In this document: positions 1 through 8,398 of the stretch, in pieces
Numbering within the stretch: position 1 is the first letter of the stretch
Layout of the letters: each line of letters starts with the position of its first letter
From: Bradyrhizobium australiense
GTDB taxonomy: Bacteria; Pseudomonadota; Alphaproteobacteria; Rhizobiales; Xanthobacteraceae
DNA: 64,000 bases
Assembly (NCBI RefSeq): GCF_013114825.1
Contig: NZ_JAAVLX010000015.1
Span: forward strand, 62,001 to 126,000
Direction of reading: 5' to 3'
The notes under the pieces: generated by a model
The model's database searches: none
Told to the model about the DNA's origin: nothing
The model's input: the letters and a program-made list of their open reading frames with translations, nothing else
Made by a program: the position numbers and the translations under genes

Positions 1-596
1 CCATGCGCGGCATTGGCATTGGCCGATCGGAGCTCCATCGCGCGTTCGGATAAGGCCCGGCCGGTGGAGAGATTTCCCGCCTCGGTGTGCGACCAGCCGA
101 GGTAGCTGACAAACCACCAGTCCTCGCCATAATGCCGTGCGTGGCGTTCGCAGATCGCGAGCTTGGCCGCGTCGTGATCGGGACGGCCCGAGAACGCGTA
201 GAGACCGAACGCGCCGAGCAGGATCGACAGCACCTGCGCGTCGCGCGGATATTCTTCGAGATGCGCTTCGGCGGCGGTCACCGCGACCTTCGGCTTGCTC
301 TCGATCACGGCGGCGATGATCTCGATATGACTTTTTTCGCGCGGGCTGGCGCCGCCGGCCAGTTCACGGGCCTGGGCGGCAAGAGCGCGCGCCTTGCCGC
401 CTTCCATGTTGAGCTGATGCAGCCGGGCACGGCCGATATGCGCCAGCGCAAAGCCGGGATCTTCCGCAATCGCTTTGTCGAACGCATCCTCCGCGCCATG
501 CCAGGCCGACAGCATGCGGTCGACGCCCTCGCGATAATGCGCCGCGGCGCGGTCCGAGGCGGTTGTCAGTGGAAGATCGTACCTGTCCCGGTTCAT
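1..596 (-). CDS. TPR-repeat protein (TTC38-like), C-terminus off the window
   Basis: The reading frame starts at ATG 596 (MNRDRYDLPLTTASDRAAAH) and runs off the left edge with no stop, so only the N-terminal 198 residues are present. An AAGGA ribosome site lies 8 nt before the ATG. The protein is alpha-helical and alanine-rich, with helix pairs typical of tetratricopeptide repeats (for example AEDAFDKAIAEDPGFALAHI and the YGEDWWFVSYLGWSHTEAG helix pair). The pattern resembles the TTC38-type TPR family, whose role is poorly known; TPRs generally mediate protein contacts. It lies 37 bp downstream of the HbpS-like gene on the same strand and may be cotranscribed. The family assignment is inference. 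Confidence 0.7.
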   Translation of the reverse strand, partial: MNRDRYDLPLTTASDRAAAHYREGVDRMLSAWHGAEDAFDKAIAEDPGFALAHIGRARLHQLNMEGGKARALAAQARELAGGASPREKSHIEIIAAVIESKPKVAVTAAEAHLEEYPRDAQVLSILLGAFGLYAFSGRPDHDAAKLAICERHARHYGEDWWFVSYLGWSHTEAGNLSTGRALSERAMELRSANANAAH

Positions 597-633
597 TGTT
601 CTTGTCCTTGGGCGCGCGATGGCATCGTCACGT

Positions 634-1134
634 CTAGAAATCGAGCTTGTCGCGTATTGCATCGATACCCGCTTTGGCGCAGGCTTCGTCCGCATCGCCG
701 CCGGGAGCTCCGGAGACGCCGACAGCGCCCACCAGCGAACCTGCCGCTTCGATCGTCAGCCCGCCGCCGATGATGACGGCGCCGGGCAGGTTGCGGATTC
801 CGGCCTGCATCGTTCCGGGCTGGCTCATGGTATTGAGTTCGGTCGTGCTGGTGCGAAAGCTGACCGCCGTCCATGCCTTGCCCGAAGCGGTTGAAACAGT
901 ATGTGCGCCTGCAAAGCGGTCACGGAGCAGCACTTGCGTGACGCCAAAACGGTCGACGACGGCGACCGTCACCTGAAAGCCGTGATTTCGGCAATCCGCC
1001 ATTGTGGCGCGCGCCAGATCGAGCGCCAGCTCGGGGCTTAACGACTTGTAGGTGACGAGGGCTTCCTGGGCGGTGGCCGAGCTGGCGAGCAGGGAAGACA
1101 TCACCATCGCGGCCAGCAGATTCCGAACGTTCAT
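634..1134 (-). CDS. secreted heme-binding/GlcG-HbpS family protein (DUF336)
   Basis: 166 residues. I chose ATG 1134 (MNVRNLLAAMVMSSLLASSA) because GGGAGGG lies just upstream; the frame stays open to an earlier ATG at 1191, but that adds a non-signal N-terminus. Residues 1-22 form a signal peptide with an Ala-x-Ala-like cleavage region (SSATAQ). The rest matches the GlcG/HbpS fold: LALDLARATMADCRNHGFQV near the N-terminus and the glycine-rich PGAVIIGGGLTIEAAGSLVG segment near the C-terminus. Members bind heme or corrinoids, or accompany dehydrogenases; the ligand here is unknown. It precedes the TPR gene on the same strand. Confidence 0.8.
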   Translation of the reverse strand: MNVRNLLAAMVMSSLLASSATAQEALVTYKSLSPELALDLARATMADCRNHGFQVTVAVVDRFGVTQVLLRDRFAGAHTVSTASGKAWTAVSFRTSTTELNTMSQPGTMQAGIRNLPGAVIIGGGLTIEAAGSLVGAVGVSGAPGGDADEACAKAGIDAIRDKLDF

Positions 1135-1303
1135 CACATCCCTCCCGATCATTCCTAGCACGCGCGGTGGCCGGCTTTTTGCAAGCTTCAAACCTTACCA
1201 GAGACCGGAGCTGCATCCAGAATATTGTGGCTGCTTGTCGCGGCCCGGTTGAGCGGATGGCAATCCGCCGCTAGCGTGCGGCCATGACGCGCAGGCAAAT
1301 GGC

Positions 1304-2482
1304 ATGAGCAGGCAATCGCCTGAGATCGACATAGCGAAAATCGATACGGCAACGCCCGTGGCGCCGGCCGCGGCGGCCGCCATGCCGCTACTCCGCATCG
1401 AAGGGGTGTCCAAGAAATTCGGCAGTTTCCGTGCGGTGGACCGGCTCTCGCTCGACATCAAGGCGGGCGAGTTCTTTGCGCTATTGGGCCCGAGCGGCTG
1501 CGGCAAGACCACGCTGCTCAGGATGCTTGCCGGCTTCGAGACCCCGGACGAGGGCCGGATCCTGCTCGGTGGCCGCGATATCGCGCCGGTGCTGCCGCAT
1601 GAGCGTCCCGTCAACATGATGTTCCAGAACTACGCGTTATTCCCGCATCTCTCGGTCCGGGACAACATCGCGTTCGGCCTGAAGCGGGCCGGGATGGCGC
1701 GCGCTGCCATCGATACCCGCGTGGGCGAGATGGTCGCGCTGGTCAAACTCGAGGGCATGGAGAAGCGCAGGCCGGATCAACTCTCCGGCGGCCAGAAGCA
1801 GCGCGTGGCGCTGGCGCGCTCGCTGGCGCGGCGGCCCAAGGTTCTGCTGCTTGATGAACCCCTGGCCGCGCTCGACAAGAAGCTGCGTGAAAGCACGCAG
1901 CTCGAACTGATGGAACTGCAGCGCCGTCTCGGCATGACCTTCATCGTCGTCACGCACGACCAGGAAGAGGCGATGACGATGGCGAACCGGATCGGCGTGA
2001 TGGATGCCGGCCGGCTCGAACAGGTCGCCACCCCGCGCGATCTCTACGAAGCGCCCGCCTCGCGCTGGGTTGCCCAGTTCGTCGGCGACGTCAATCTGTT
2101 TGACGGTGAGGTCACCTCGCGCGAACAACGTCACCTGACGATTGCGACCGGCGACGGCGGAGCCATTGTGGTCGCCGAGCCAAGTCAGCCCGTCACCGAG
2201 ACGGCGGTCTCGGTCGCAATCCGACCCGAGAAGGTCAAGCTGTCGCGCCACGGCCCGGCGTCGGACGCGGGCAGTTCGCAAGCGATCAACCGGTTCGAAG
2301 GCGTCGTCACCGATGTCAGCTATCTCGGCGGCTCGACGGTCTACAAGCTCAAGCTGGATTCCGGCGCGGTGGTGCGCTCTTCGATGGCCAATGCCGCACG
2401 GCTCGATATCGACGTCTTGAGCGCCGGCCAGCGCGTGGTGGCGTGGTTCGCGCCTGACGATTGCGTGGTGCTGGAACGATGA
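1304..2482 (+). CDS. potA: ABC transporter ATPase, spermidine/putrescine (PotA) type
   Basis: 392 residues. It supplies ATP hydrolysis for an importer at the inner membrane. Visible motifs: Walker A GPSGCGKTT (62-70), Q-loop Q108, signature LSGGQ (160-164), Walker B LLLDEP (181-186) and switch His218 (VTHDQEEAM). A C-terminal TOBE region (about 300-390) is typical of the PotA/FbpC/MalK branch. The 29-residue Ala/Pro-rich N-terminus before PLLRIEGVSKKFG is poorly defined, and a later start (M27) is possible. The stop overlaps the start of the permease gene (ATGA). No periplasmic binding protein is encoded next to it, so the substrate is inferred from the subunit types. Confidence 0.88.
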   Translation: MSRQSPEIDIAKIDTATPVAPAAAAAMPLLRIEGVSKKFGSFRAVDRLSLDIKAGEFFALLGPSGCGKTTLLRMLAGFETPDEGRILLGGRDIAPVLPHERPVNMMFQNYALFPHLSVRDNIAFGLKRAGMARAAIDTRVGEMVALVKLEGMEKRRPDQLSGGQKQRVALARSLARRPKVLLLDEPLAALDKKLRESTQLELMELQRRLGMTFIVVTHDQEEAMTMANRIGVMDAGRLEQVATPRDLYEAPASRWVAQFVGDVNLFDGEVTSREQRHLTIATGDGGAIVVAEPSQPVTETAVSVAIRPEKVKLSRHGPASDAGSSQAINRFEGVVTDVSYLGGSTVYKLKLDSGAVVRSSMANAARLDIDVLSAGQRVVAWFAPDDCVVLER

Positions 2483-3393
2483 GCGCGCGCCGCATCTTCG
2501 CGCAGCCGGCGCGGTATGGCGCCATCGCCCCATATCTGTGGATGGTGCTGTTCTTCCTGGTGCCGTTCGGCTTCGTGCTGAAGATCAGCCTGTCGCAGAC
2601 CGCGATCGCGCAGCCGCCCTATCTGCCGGTGTTCGATTTCTCCGAAGGCTGGACCGCGATCAAGGCGGCCTTCGCGCAGTTGTCCGCCGACAATTTCAGG
2701 CTGCTGATCTCGGACAGCCTCTACATCAGCTCCTATCTGCGCAGCCTCGCCGTTGCCATAACCTCGACATTGATCTTGCTGTTGATCGGCTATCCCATTG
2801 CCTATGGCATGGCGCGGCTGCCGCAGCGCTGGCAGGCGATTGCGATGATGCTGGTGATCGTGCCGTTCTGGACCTCGTTCCTGATCCGCATCTATGCCTG
2901 GATCAATATTTTGCAGCATGACGGCCTGCTCAATAAAATCCTGCTCGCGCTGCATCTGGTCTCGTCGCCGGTGGTGTGGCTGTCGACCGACACCGCGATG
3001 TATCTCGGGATCGTCTATTCCTACCTGCCGTTCATGATCCTGCCGCTCTATGCGACGCTTTCGAAGATGGATCCCTCGCTCCTGGAAGCGGCAGCCGATC
3101 TCGGTTCGTCGCCGCGGCAGGCGTTCTGGCTGGTTACATTTCCGCTGTCGTTACCAGGGGTCGGCGCCGGCGCGCTGCTTTGTTTCATCCCGATCGTCGG
3201 CGAGTTCGTGATCCCGGATCTTTTGGCCGGCTCCGGCTCGATGATGATTGGCCAGACGCTGTGGCTGGAATTCTTCACAAACAAGGACTGGCCGGTCGCG
3301 GCCGCTGCCGCGGTTGCGTTACTGGTGCTGCTGGTACCGCCGCTACTGCTCTACGACCGGCTGCAGCGCCGCACGTTAGAGGGCGGCCGCTGA
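2479..3393 (+). CDS. potB: ABC transporter permease, PotB type
   Basis: 304 residues from ATG 2479, which overlaps the upstream stop in ATGA and shows translational coupling. Six hydrophobic segments are visible, beginning at YLWMVLFFLVPFGFVLKISL. The EAA loop that docks on the ATPase is LLEAAADLGSSPRQAFWLVT. A long periplasmic loop between the first and second membrane segments (about 40-95) is characteristic of PotB-type permeases. It works as a heterodimer with the PotC-type subunit that follows. The substrate is probably a polyamine or similar cation; this comes from family resemblance only. Confidence 0.87.
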   Translation: MSARRIFAQPARYGAIAPYLWMVLFFLVPFGFVLKISLSQTAIAQPPYLPVFDFSEGWTAIKAAFAQLSADNFRLLISDSLYISSYLRSLAVAITSTLILLLIGYPIAYGMARLPQRWQAIAMMLVIVPFWTSFLIRIYAWINILQHDGLLNKILLALHLVSSPVVWLSTDTAMYLGIVYSYLPFMILPLYATLSKMDPSLLEAAADLGSSPRQAFWLVTFPLSLPGVGAGALLCFIPIVGEFVIPDLLAGSGSMMIGQTLWLEFFTNKDWPVAAAAAVALLVLLVPPLLLYDRLQRRTLEGGR

Positions 3394-4208
3394 TGGCGCA
3401 ACGGGTCGGCAGGATATCGCCATTCAACATCACGGCGCTCGCGCTGGGGATGGCGTTTCTGTACCTGCCGATCGTGATTCTCATCATCTATTCGTTCAAC
3501 GCCTCGCGGCTGGTCACGGTGTGGGGTGGCTGGTCGCTGCGCTGGTACCATGAGTTCTTCAACGATCGCGCCATGCTGGATGCCGCCTGGATGAGCCTGC
3601 GGGTTGCCGCGGTATCGGCCACGATTGCAACGCTGCTCGGCACGCTGGCGGCGGTGGGGCTGGTTCGCGGCGAACGCTTCAAGGGGCGGGCGCTGTTTTC
3701 CGGCATGCTGTATGCGCCGCTGGTGATGCCCGAGGTGATCTCTGGGCTGTCGCTGCTGCTGCTGTTCGTGGCGCTGAACGCCGAGCGCGGCTTCTGGACG
3801 GTAACGATCGCCCACACCACGCTGACGATGTGCTTCGTCACCGTGGTGGTGCAGTCGCGTCTCGCCTCGCTCGACCGCAGCCTCGAGGAAGCCGCGATGG
3901 ATCTCGGCTGCAACCCGGTGCAGGCGTTTCTTCGCGTGACGCTACCGCTGATTCTGCCTGCAATTGCCGCAGGCTGGATGCTGGCCTTCACGCTCTCGCT
4001 CGACGACGTCGTGATCGCGAGCTTCACCACCGGCCCCGGCTCGGCAACGCTGCCGATCCGGATCTATTCCGAAGTGCGGCTTGGGGTGAAGCCGGAGATC
4101 AACGCGATCTGCACCATGGTGATTGCGCTGATCGCGGTGCTGATCGTGATCGCTTCGCTCGCCTCGAAGCTGTCGAGCTCGCAAGGCGAGAGCGCGGCGC
4201 CGCCATAG
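3393..4208 (+). CDS. potC: ABC transporter permease, PotC type
   Basis: 271 residues. ATG 3393 overlaps the potB stop by one base (TGATG). The frame is open far upstream (to 2976), but that part overlaps potB out of frame and is not coding. The N-terminal membrane segment contains YLPIVILIIYSFNAS, a PotC hallmark. The EAA loop is LEEAAMDLGCNPVQAFLRVT, followed by LDDVVIASFTTGPGSATLPI, also typical of PotC. Third and last gene of the operon. The downstream neighbour is convergent, 30 bp away. Confidence 0.88.
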   Translation: MAQRVGRISPFNITALALGMAFLYLPIVILIIYSFNASRLVTVWGGWSLRWYHEFFNDRAMLDAAWMSLRVAAVSATIATLLGTLAAVGLVRGERFKGRALFSGMLYAPLVMPEVISGLSLLLLFVALNAERGFWTVTIAHTTLTMCFVTVVVQSRLASLDRSLEEAAMDLGCNPVQAFLRVTLPLILPAIAAGWMLAFTLSLDDVVIASFTTGPGSATLPIRIYSEVRLGVKPEINAICTMVIALIAVLIVIASLASKLSSSQGESAAPP

Positions 4209-4238
4209 GCGCTGGCGCTTCTCGCAACGCCGTAAGCC

Positions 4239-5090
4239 TCACGACTTCACGGCGCCCGCCGTGAGCCCGCCCACCATGTAGCGCTTGAACGCGTAGTAAA
4301 TCGCGGCCGGCGGCAGCGCGTAGATGAAGCCGGTGGTCATCAAGAGTTCCCAGGGCGAATCGTCGGCGGCAAGGAAGTTGCCGAGTGCCACGGGGAGCGT
4401 GATCTCAGTATCCTTCGACAGCAGCAGGAATGCGTAGAGATATTCGTTCCAGGCGAGCAGGATCGCGTAGGTGCCGATCGCTACCAGCGAGGGCATCATC
4501 AGTGGCACATAGACCAGGCGGAACAATTGCAGCGTGGTGGCGCCGTCCATGGTGGCGGCTTCATCCAGTTCGACCGGCAGCTTGTCGGACGCCTGCTTCA
4601 AGACCCAGATCGCGTAAGGGGAGGCAATCGTCACCATCGCGAGAATCAACGACCAGTGATTGTTCAGGAGGCCGTAATTGCCCATGGTGCGGTACATCGG
4701 CACGGCGAGGAACGCCGCCGGGATAAAGTAGGTGAACAGCGCCAGATTCATCACCCAGCGCCCGCCGGGGACGCGCAGCCGCGAGATCGAGAAGGCCGCG
4801 GCGGTCGCGATCAACAGCGTCAGCGCGCCGGCGGAAAGCGCGATCACCACCGAATTCCAGAACTGGATCCAGAAGTCGCGCAGGAAGTAGTGCTGCTGAT
4901 GGAACACGATGCTGAAATTGTTCAGCGTCGGATGATCAGGCCACAGCTTTCCGGAAAATGCATCCTCCTTCGGCGAGATCGCGAACAGGAACATGTGATA
5001 GATCGGCACCATGGTCCAGATGAACACGGGAATGCCGATCAACAGCAGTTTTGCTTCGGTGCCGACTTCGCGGAGTGTGGGCAGCTTCAT
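4239..5090 (-). CDS. sugar-type ABC transporter permease (MalG/CUT1 family)
   Basis: 283 residues, about six membrane segments. The EAA loop reads ELDEAATMDGATTLQLFRLV and the C-terminus ends with KRYMVGGLTAGAVKS, a strong CUT1 MalG-type signature. Together with the partner permease it forms the channel of a carbohydrate importer. Its ATG overlaps the stop of the upstream permease by 4 bp (5087-5090). It is the last gene of the binding protein-permease-permease operon. There is no ATPase gene in the operon, so a shared ATPase encoded elsewhere is needed. Confidence 0.88.
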   Translation of the reverse strand: MKLPTLREVGTEAKLLLIGIPVFIWTMVPIYHMFLFAISPKEDAFSGKLWPDHPTLNNFSIVFHQQHYFLRDFWIQFWNSVVIALSAGALTLLIATAAAFSISRLRVPGGRWVMNLALFTYFIPAAFLAVPMYRTMGNYGLLNNHWSLILAMVTIASPYAIWVLKQASDKLPVELDEAATMDGATTLQLFRLVYVPLMMPSLVAIGTYAILLAWNEYLYAFLLLSKDTEITLPVALGNFLAADDSPWELLMTTGFIYALPPAAIYYAFKRYMVGGLTAGAVKS

Positions 5091-5959
5091 CGCGACAACC
5101 GTTTCATCATGAAATAGACCAGCGGCAGCACGAACGGCAGCGCGCAGACAATGGAAGCCATCGCGAGCGAGAGCTGGTCGAGCCGGAGATAGCGTATACC
5201 AAGCGTGGCCAGCACATGGGTGAGGTCGGCGGGGCCGCCGCCGGTCAACAGATAGACGCTGTTGAAATCGCCGAGCGTCCAGATCATCGAGAGAAGCGTG
5301 CAGGTGATGTAGAGCGTCTGCATCGACGGCCAGGTGATATAGCGGAATTTCTGTGACCAGCTCGCGCCGTCGACCTCGGCGGCTTCATAGAGATCGTGCG
5401 AGATCGCCAGCCGCCCGGTCATCAGGATCAGCGTCCAGAACGGCAGCGATTTCCAGATGTGCACGCCGATCGCCATGCCAAGCGCGACGCTCGGATCGTT
5501 CAGCCAGTTCGGGCCGTCCTCGGCGGTGAACTTGAAGATCAACTGGTTGATCACGCCCCATTCCGGATTGAGCATGAAGCGCACGGAGAGAATGGTCGGG
5601 ATCGACGGCACCGCCCAGGGCAGGATGAACAGCACCGACAGCCATTTGATCCAGGTGCGCTGCTGCGCGAAGAAGCCAGACAAAAACAGCGCGATCAGCA
5701 TTTTGACGTTGATGCCGATCAAAAGGAAGATCAGCGTATTGACGGCGGCGCGCGCGAAGATCGGATCGTGCCAGAGCGCGACATAGCTCGCCGGATGCCG
5801 TGCCAGCCATAGGCCGTAGCCCACGGGGTAGACCACGAAGGCCAGGAACACCAGCAGATAGGGTGCGAGCAGCACGATGCCCCAGACCTGCGGCGTCGTC
5901 AGCCGGGCCGACAGCGGCGGGCTTGGTATTGCGTGATCGCCCGAAAGCGTGATTGCCAT
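5087..5959 (-). CDS. sugar-type ABC transporter permease (MalF/UgpA family)
   Basis: 290 residues. The first membrane segment (VWGIVLLAPYLLVFLAFVVY) and the EAA loop (DLYEAAEVDGASWSQKFRYI) place it in the MalF/UgpA half of CUT1 permeases. FNSVYLLTGGGPADLTHVLA is the conserved segment after the EAA loop. It pairs with the MalG-like gene directly downstream (4-bp overlap). The binding-protein gene is 213 bp upstream, across a repeat-bearing gap. The substrate is not evident from sequence. Confidence 0.88.
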   Translation of the reverse strand: MAITLSGDHAIPSPPLSARLTTPQVWGIVLLAPYLLVFLAFVVYPVGYGLWLARHPASYVALWHDPIFARAAVNTLIFLLIGINVKMLIALFLSGFFAQQRTWIKWLSVLFILPWAVPSIPTILSVRFMLNPEWGVINQLIFKFTAEDGPNWLNDPSVALGMAIGVHIWKSLPFWTLILMTGRLAISHDLYEAAEVDGASWSQKFRYITWPSMQTLYITCTLLSMIWTLGDFNSVYLLTGGGPADLTHVLATLGIRYLRLDQLSLAMASIVCALPFVLPLVYFMMKRLSR

Positions 5960-5999
5960 AGATTTACTCTCAGAACGATATGCTGGCCGCGACTACGCC

Positions 6000-6137
6000 G
6001 TCGTCCCTGCGAACGCAGGGACCCATAATCACAGGCGGTTGCTGTTGCGCAAGGTCGTCGACCGGCATTTTTCAAAACGGCCGCCGCGGGGTATGGCTCC
6101 CTGCTCTGTGCGCAACCGCGCACCAGGCAGGGACGAC
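6000..6137. repeat. dispersed palindromic repeat, family A (GTCGTCCC ends)
   Basis: The block begins GTCGTCCCTGCGAACGCAGG (itself a hairpin, CCTGCGAACGCAGG) and ends with the inverted end CAGGGACGAC. The same ends and core recur at 16529-16646, and a partial copy lies at 55741-55758. It sits between the binding-protein and permease genes of the sugar ABC operon, where such a folded element could stabilise the upstream part of the message; that role is inference. Confidence 0.75.
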
Positions 6138-6172
6138 GCACATACTTTCGCGGCGGCCGGCATCTTTTACGT

Positions 6173-7552
6173 CTAGCCCGCGACCTGCTTGATGCGGGCG
6201 ATCAGTTCGTCGACGGCCTTGTCGACCGGCACCTTTTCGCTCACCACGCGGTTCATCGCCTTGGCCCAGACGTTCTCGTTGTTCAAAATCGTGAACTTCC
6301 AGTTCTTGGTGAAGTCGAACGGCGTGGTGCCGCCGGTGAACTGATTGTACACCGCCTTGCGATGGCGGTCAGCCTGCCAGAACGGGCTCTGCTGGCTGGC
6401 CGTCGTCACCGGGAACCAGCGGCCGAGCGCGCCTTCGATATAGGGCCGGACGTTCTCTTCCTGCAGCAGGAACTTGATGAACTCCTTGCCCTCCGCCTTG
6501 TTCTTGGCGACCGTGAACATCAGCCCGGTCTTGACGTCAGAGCGGTACTTGATCGGCGTGCCGTCCGGCTTATTGGGGAAGGAGGCGGTGATGATGGTCT
6601 CGTCGTAGTTTTTCTTGCCGAGCGCCCGCTGTTCCGGCGTCAGCGCCGGGTTGTTGGCGTCGTCAAGCCATTTCGCGGCGATCGAGATCGTGAAATTATG
6701 TGTCATCACGATCGTCTTGTTGTGAAAGGCGACGTTGTTGTCCGGATCCTTCCAGGTGGTGGAGGACGGCGGCGTGCAGCCCTTGATATAGGTGTCGGTG
6801 TAATCCTTCATCGCCTTCATCAGGTTTTCCCGCACCTTGGGATCGTCGACCAGGAGCTTGCCGTCGTCATCGACCAGCTTGACGTTGTAGGCGTCCATGA
6901 AGGTGTAGAACGACTGGAACGAGTCGGTGGATTCCACGCCCATCGGCTGGCCGACGGCATAGACGCGCTGGCCGGTGGCCTTGCGGATCGCCGGCTGCAC
7001 CTTGTTGCACCAGAACGACCAGTAATCTTCCCACTTGGTCGGGATGTCGCTCTGCTTGAAGCCGGCCTGCTCCAGCATGTCCTGCCAGATCTGCACGTGC
7101 ATGCTCTGCTGCTTCAGCGGGAAGCCGTAATAGGCCTTCTTCTTGGCGACGTCGTTATAGAGCAGCGCGGTTTCCAGCGTGTTCGGCGCGAACGCCGATT
7201 TCATCGGCATCAGGATGTCGCCGAGGTCCTCGAGCTTGCCCTCGAACGCCCATTTGCCCTGCGCCTGCACGTCATAGCTGTCGGAATAGGCGACGTCGGG
7301 CACTGTGCCCGAATCCAGCGCCGCCACCGTCTTCGGGATCATGTCCTGAATGGCGTATTGCGACAGTTCGACCTTGATGCCGGTCTTGGCCTCGAATTTC
7401 TTGATCGCCTCTAAGAGCGCATCGTCCTCGGATTTGTAAAAACCCTTGCCGAACCAGACCGTGATGGTCTTCTGCTGGGCGAGCGCGGGCGCCGTGGCGT
7501 AAAACAGCCCGACGGCTGCGACCGCGAGTGAAACTGATCTCCTGGATATCAC
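6173..7552 (-). CDS. ABC transporter extracellular solute-binding protein (sugar type)
   Basis: 459 residues with a signal peptide (about 1-25, cleavage near ALAQQ). The mature protein starts TITVWFGKGFYKSEDDALLE, followed by IKKFEAKTGIKVELSQY, which is the classic family-1 extracellular binding-protein opening (ITVW, then FE..TGIKV). It should deliver a carbohydrate-like ligand to the two permeases downstream. The length is at the upper end for the family. First gene of the operon; an AACCGGTT palindrome lies about 30 bp before the start. It may be regulated by a LacI-type protein not in this window. Confidence 0.86.
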   Translation of the reverse strand: MISRRSVSLAVAAVGLFYATAPALAQQKTITVWFGKGFYKSEDDALLEAIKKFEAKTGIKVELSQYAIQDMIPKTVAALDSGTVPDVAYSDSYDVQAQGKWAFEGKLEDLGDILMPMKSAFAPNTLETALLYNDVAKKKAYYGFPLKQQSMHVQIWQDMLEQAGFKQSDIPTKWEDYWSFWCNKVQPAIRKATGQRVYAVGQPMGVESTDSFQSFYTFMDAYNVKLVDDDGKLLVDDPKVRENLMKAMKDYTDTYIKGCTPPSSTTWKDPDNNVAFHNKTIVMTHNFTISIAAKWLDDANNPALTPEQRALGKKNYDETIITASFPNKPDGTPIKYRSDVKTGLMFTVAKNKAEGKEFIKFLLQEENVRPYIEGALGRWFPVTTASQQSPFWQADRHRKAVYNQFTGGTTPFDFTKNWKFTILNNENVWAKAMNRVVSEKVPVDKAVDELIARIKQVAG

Positions 7553-7821
7553 GTTGTTCTCCCTGAAAACGCCGGCTTGTTAACCGGTTGGATAAAACAC
7601 TAGCCCATGCGCGCGGCGTGATCCAGATGGGTCGGGGCAAACTTCTGTAGGGGGATATGTGGGGCGCAAATACGGCAAAGCGTTCGCGTATGCCCGGGCG
7701 TTTTGGTTCTACCATTTTGGTTCGATCATTTTTGCGTCCTCAGATACCGGAAGAGCATGGCTGACCGACGGTTTGGCTCAGCGCCACTCGGCATCGAGAC
7801 GCTGGGTGGGTGCAGCGGCGA
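7553..7821. other. intergenic leader of the binding-protein operon
   Basis: No convincing gene. It contains the palindrome AACCGGTT at 7582-7589 inside TTAACCGGTTGG, close to the central dyad of LacI-family operators, about 30 bp before the binding-protein ATG. A short direct repeat of TTTTGGTTC/ATTTTGGTTCG occurs at 7701-7725. Everything else looks like unconstrained spacer. Confidence 0.4.
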
Positions 7822-7889
7822 GTAGCCCGCATGAGCGCAGCGACGGGGGCAGTTAAAGCCCTGCAGATCGCTTCGCTCATCCGGAGTAT
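7822..7889. repeat. dispersed palindromic repeat (GTAGCCCGCATGAGCG type)
   Basis: GCCCGCATGAGCGCAGCGA at the left end is answered by TCGCTTCGCTCATCCGG at the right end, giving imperfect inverted arms around a short spacer. This layout is typical of the REP-like elements common between Bradyrhizobium genes. It lies downstream of the DUF2269 gene. Confidence 0.6.
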
Positions 7890-7921
7890 GCCTGCTTTAT
7901 CCTTAACGATTGCCGATGCGT

Positions 7922-8398
7922 CTAGAAAAACCCGATCTGCGGTTTCGCGATCATCAACCACAATATCACGGCGACCGCAGTGAACGCCGGAATGCCAAAC
8001 GCAAACCACAGCCAGAATATCCGGTGATATTCTTTGGGCAGCGGCTTGCCTTCAGCCGCTGCGACGGCAGCGAAATCGCGCAGGCGCATTTGCATAAAGA
8101 CGACCGGCAGCCACAGCGCGCCGGTGATGACGTACAGCACGATCGACCAGACGACCCATCCGTCCCAGAACGAATAGCCGACGTTTAGCACAAGCAACGT
8201 GCCGGTGATGGGCTGCACGACGACGGCGGTCGCGGTGAAGATGAAGTCGGCAATCACGACGATGCGGGCTACACCTGCGATCACGGCCGGCTTGCCGCCG
8301 AGGTGGGCCGCCAGCATGAAGAAAGCGATGCCCGCGCCCGTGCCGAGCAGCACGGCGGCGCCGACAACATGGAGATATTTGAGGACGAAATACAGCAC
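7922..8398 (-). CDS. DUF2269 integral membrane protein
   Basis: 158 residues with four hydrophobic segments. The opening MLYFVLKYLHVVGAAVLLGT, with a conserved histidine in the first helix, is the DUF2269 signature. The start is GTG 8398, whose G is shared with the TAG stop of the upstream SDR-DoxX gene, so the two are translationally coupled. The function of the family is unknown; DUF2269 genes often sit beside NAD(P)-binding/DoxX-like genes, as here. The arrangement suggests a two-gene membrane redox operon, which is inference. Confidence 0.8.
   Translation of the reverse strand: MLYFVLKYLHVVGAAVLLGTGAGIAFFMLAAHLGGKPAVIAGVARIVVIADFIFTATAVVVQPITGTLLVLNVGYSFWDGWVVWSIVLYVITGALWLPVVFMQMRLRDFAAVAAAEGKPLPKEYHRIFWLWFAFGIPAFTAVAVILWLMIAKPQIGFF

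Noticed and set aside
2976..3392. Long N-terminal extension of the PotC frame
   Set aside because: It overlaps potB in another frame, has Arg/Gly-rich random composition, and the real ATG at 3393 is coupled to the potB stop.
7740..8009. Minus-strand 89-codon frame
   Set aside because: It overlaps the DUF2269 gene and a palindromic repeat; composition random.
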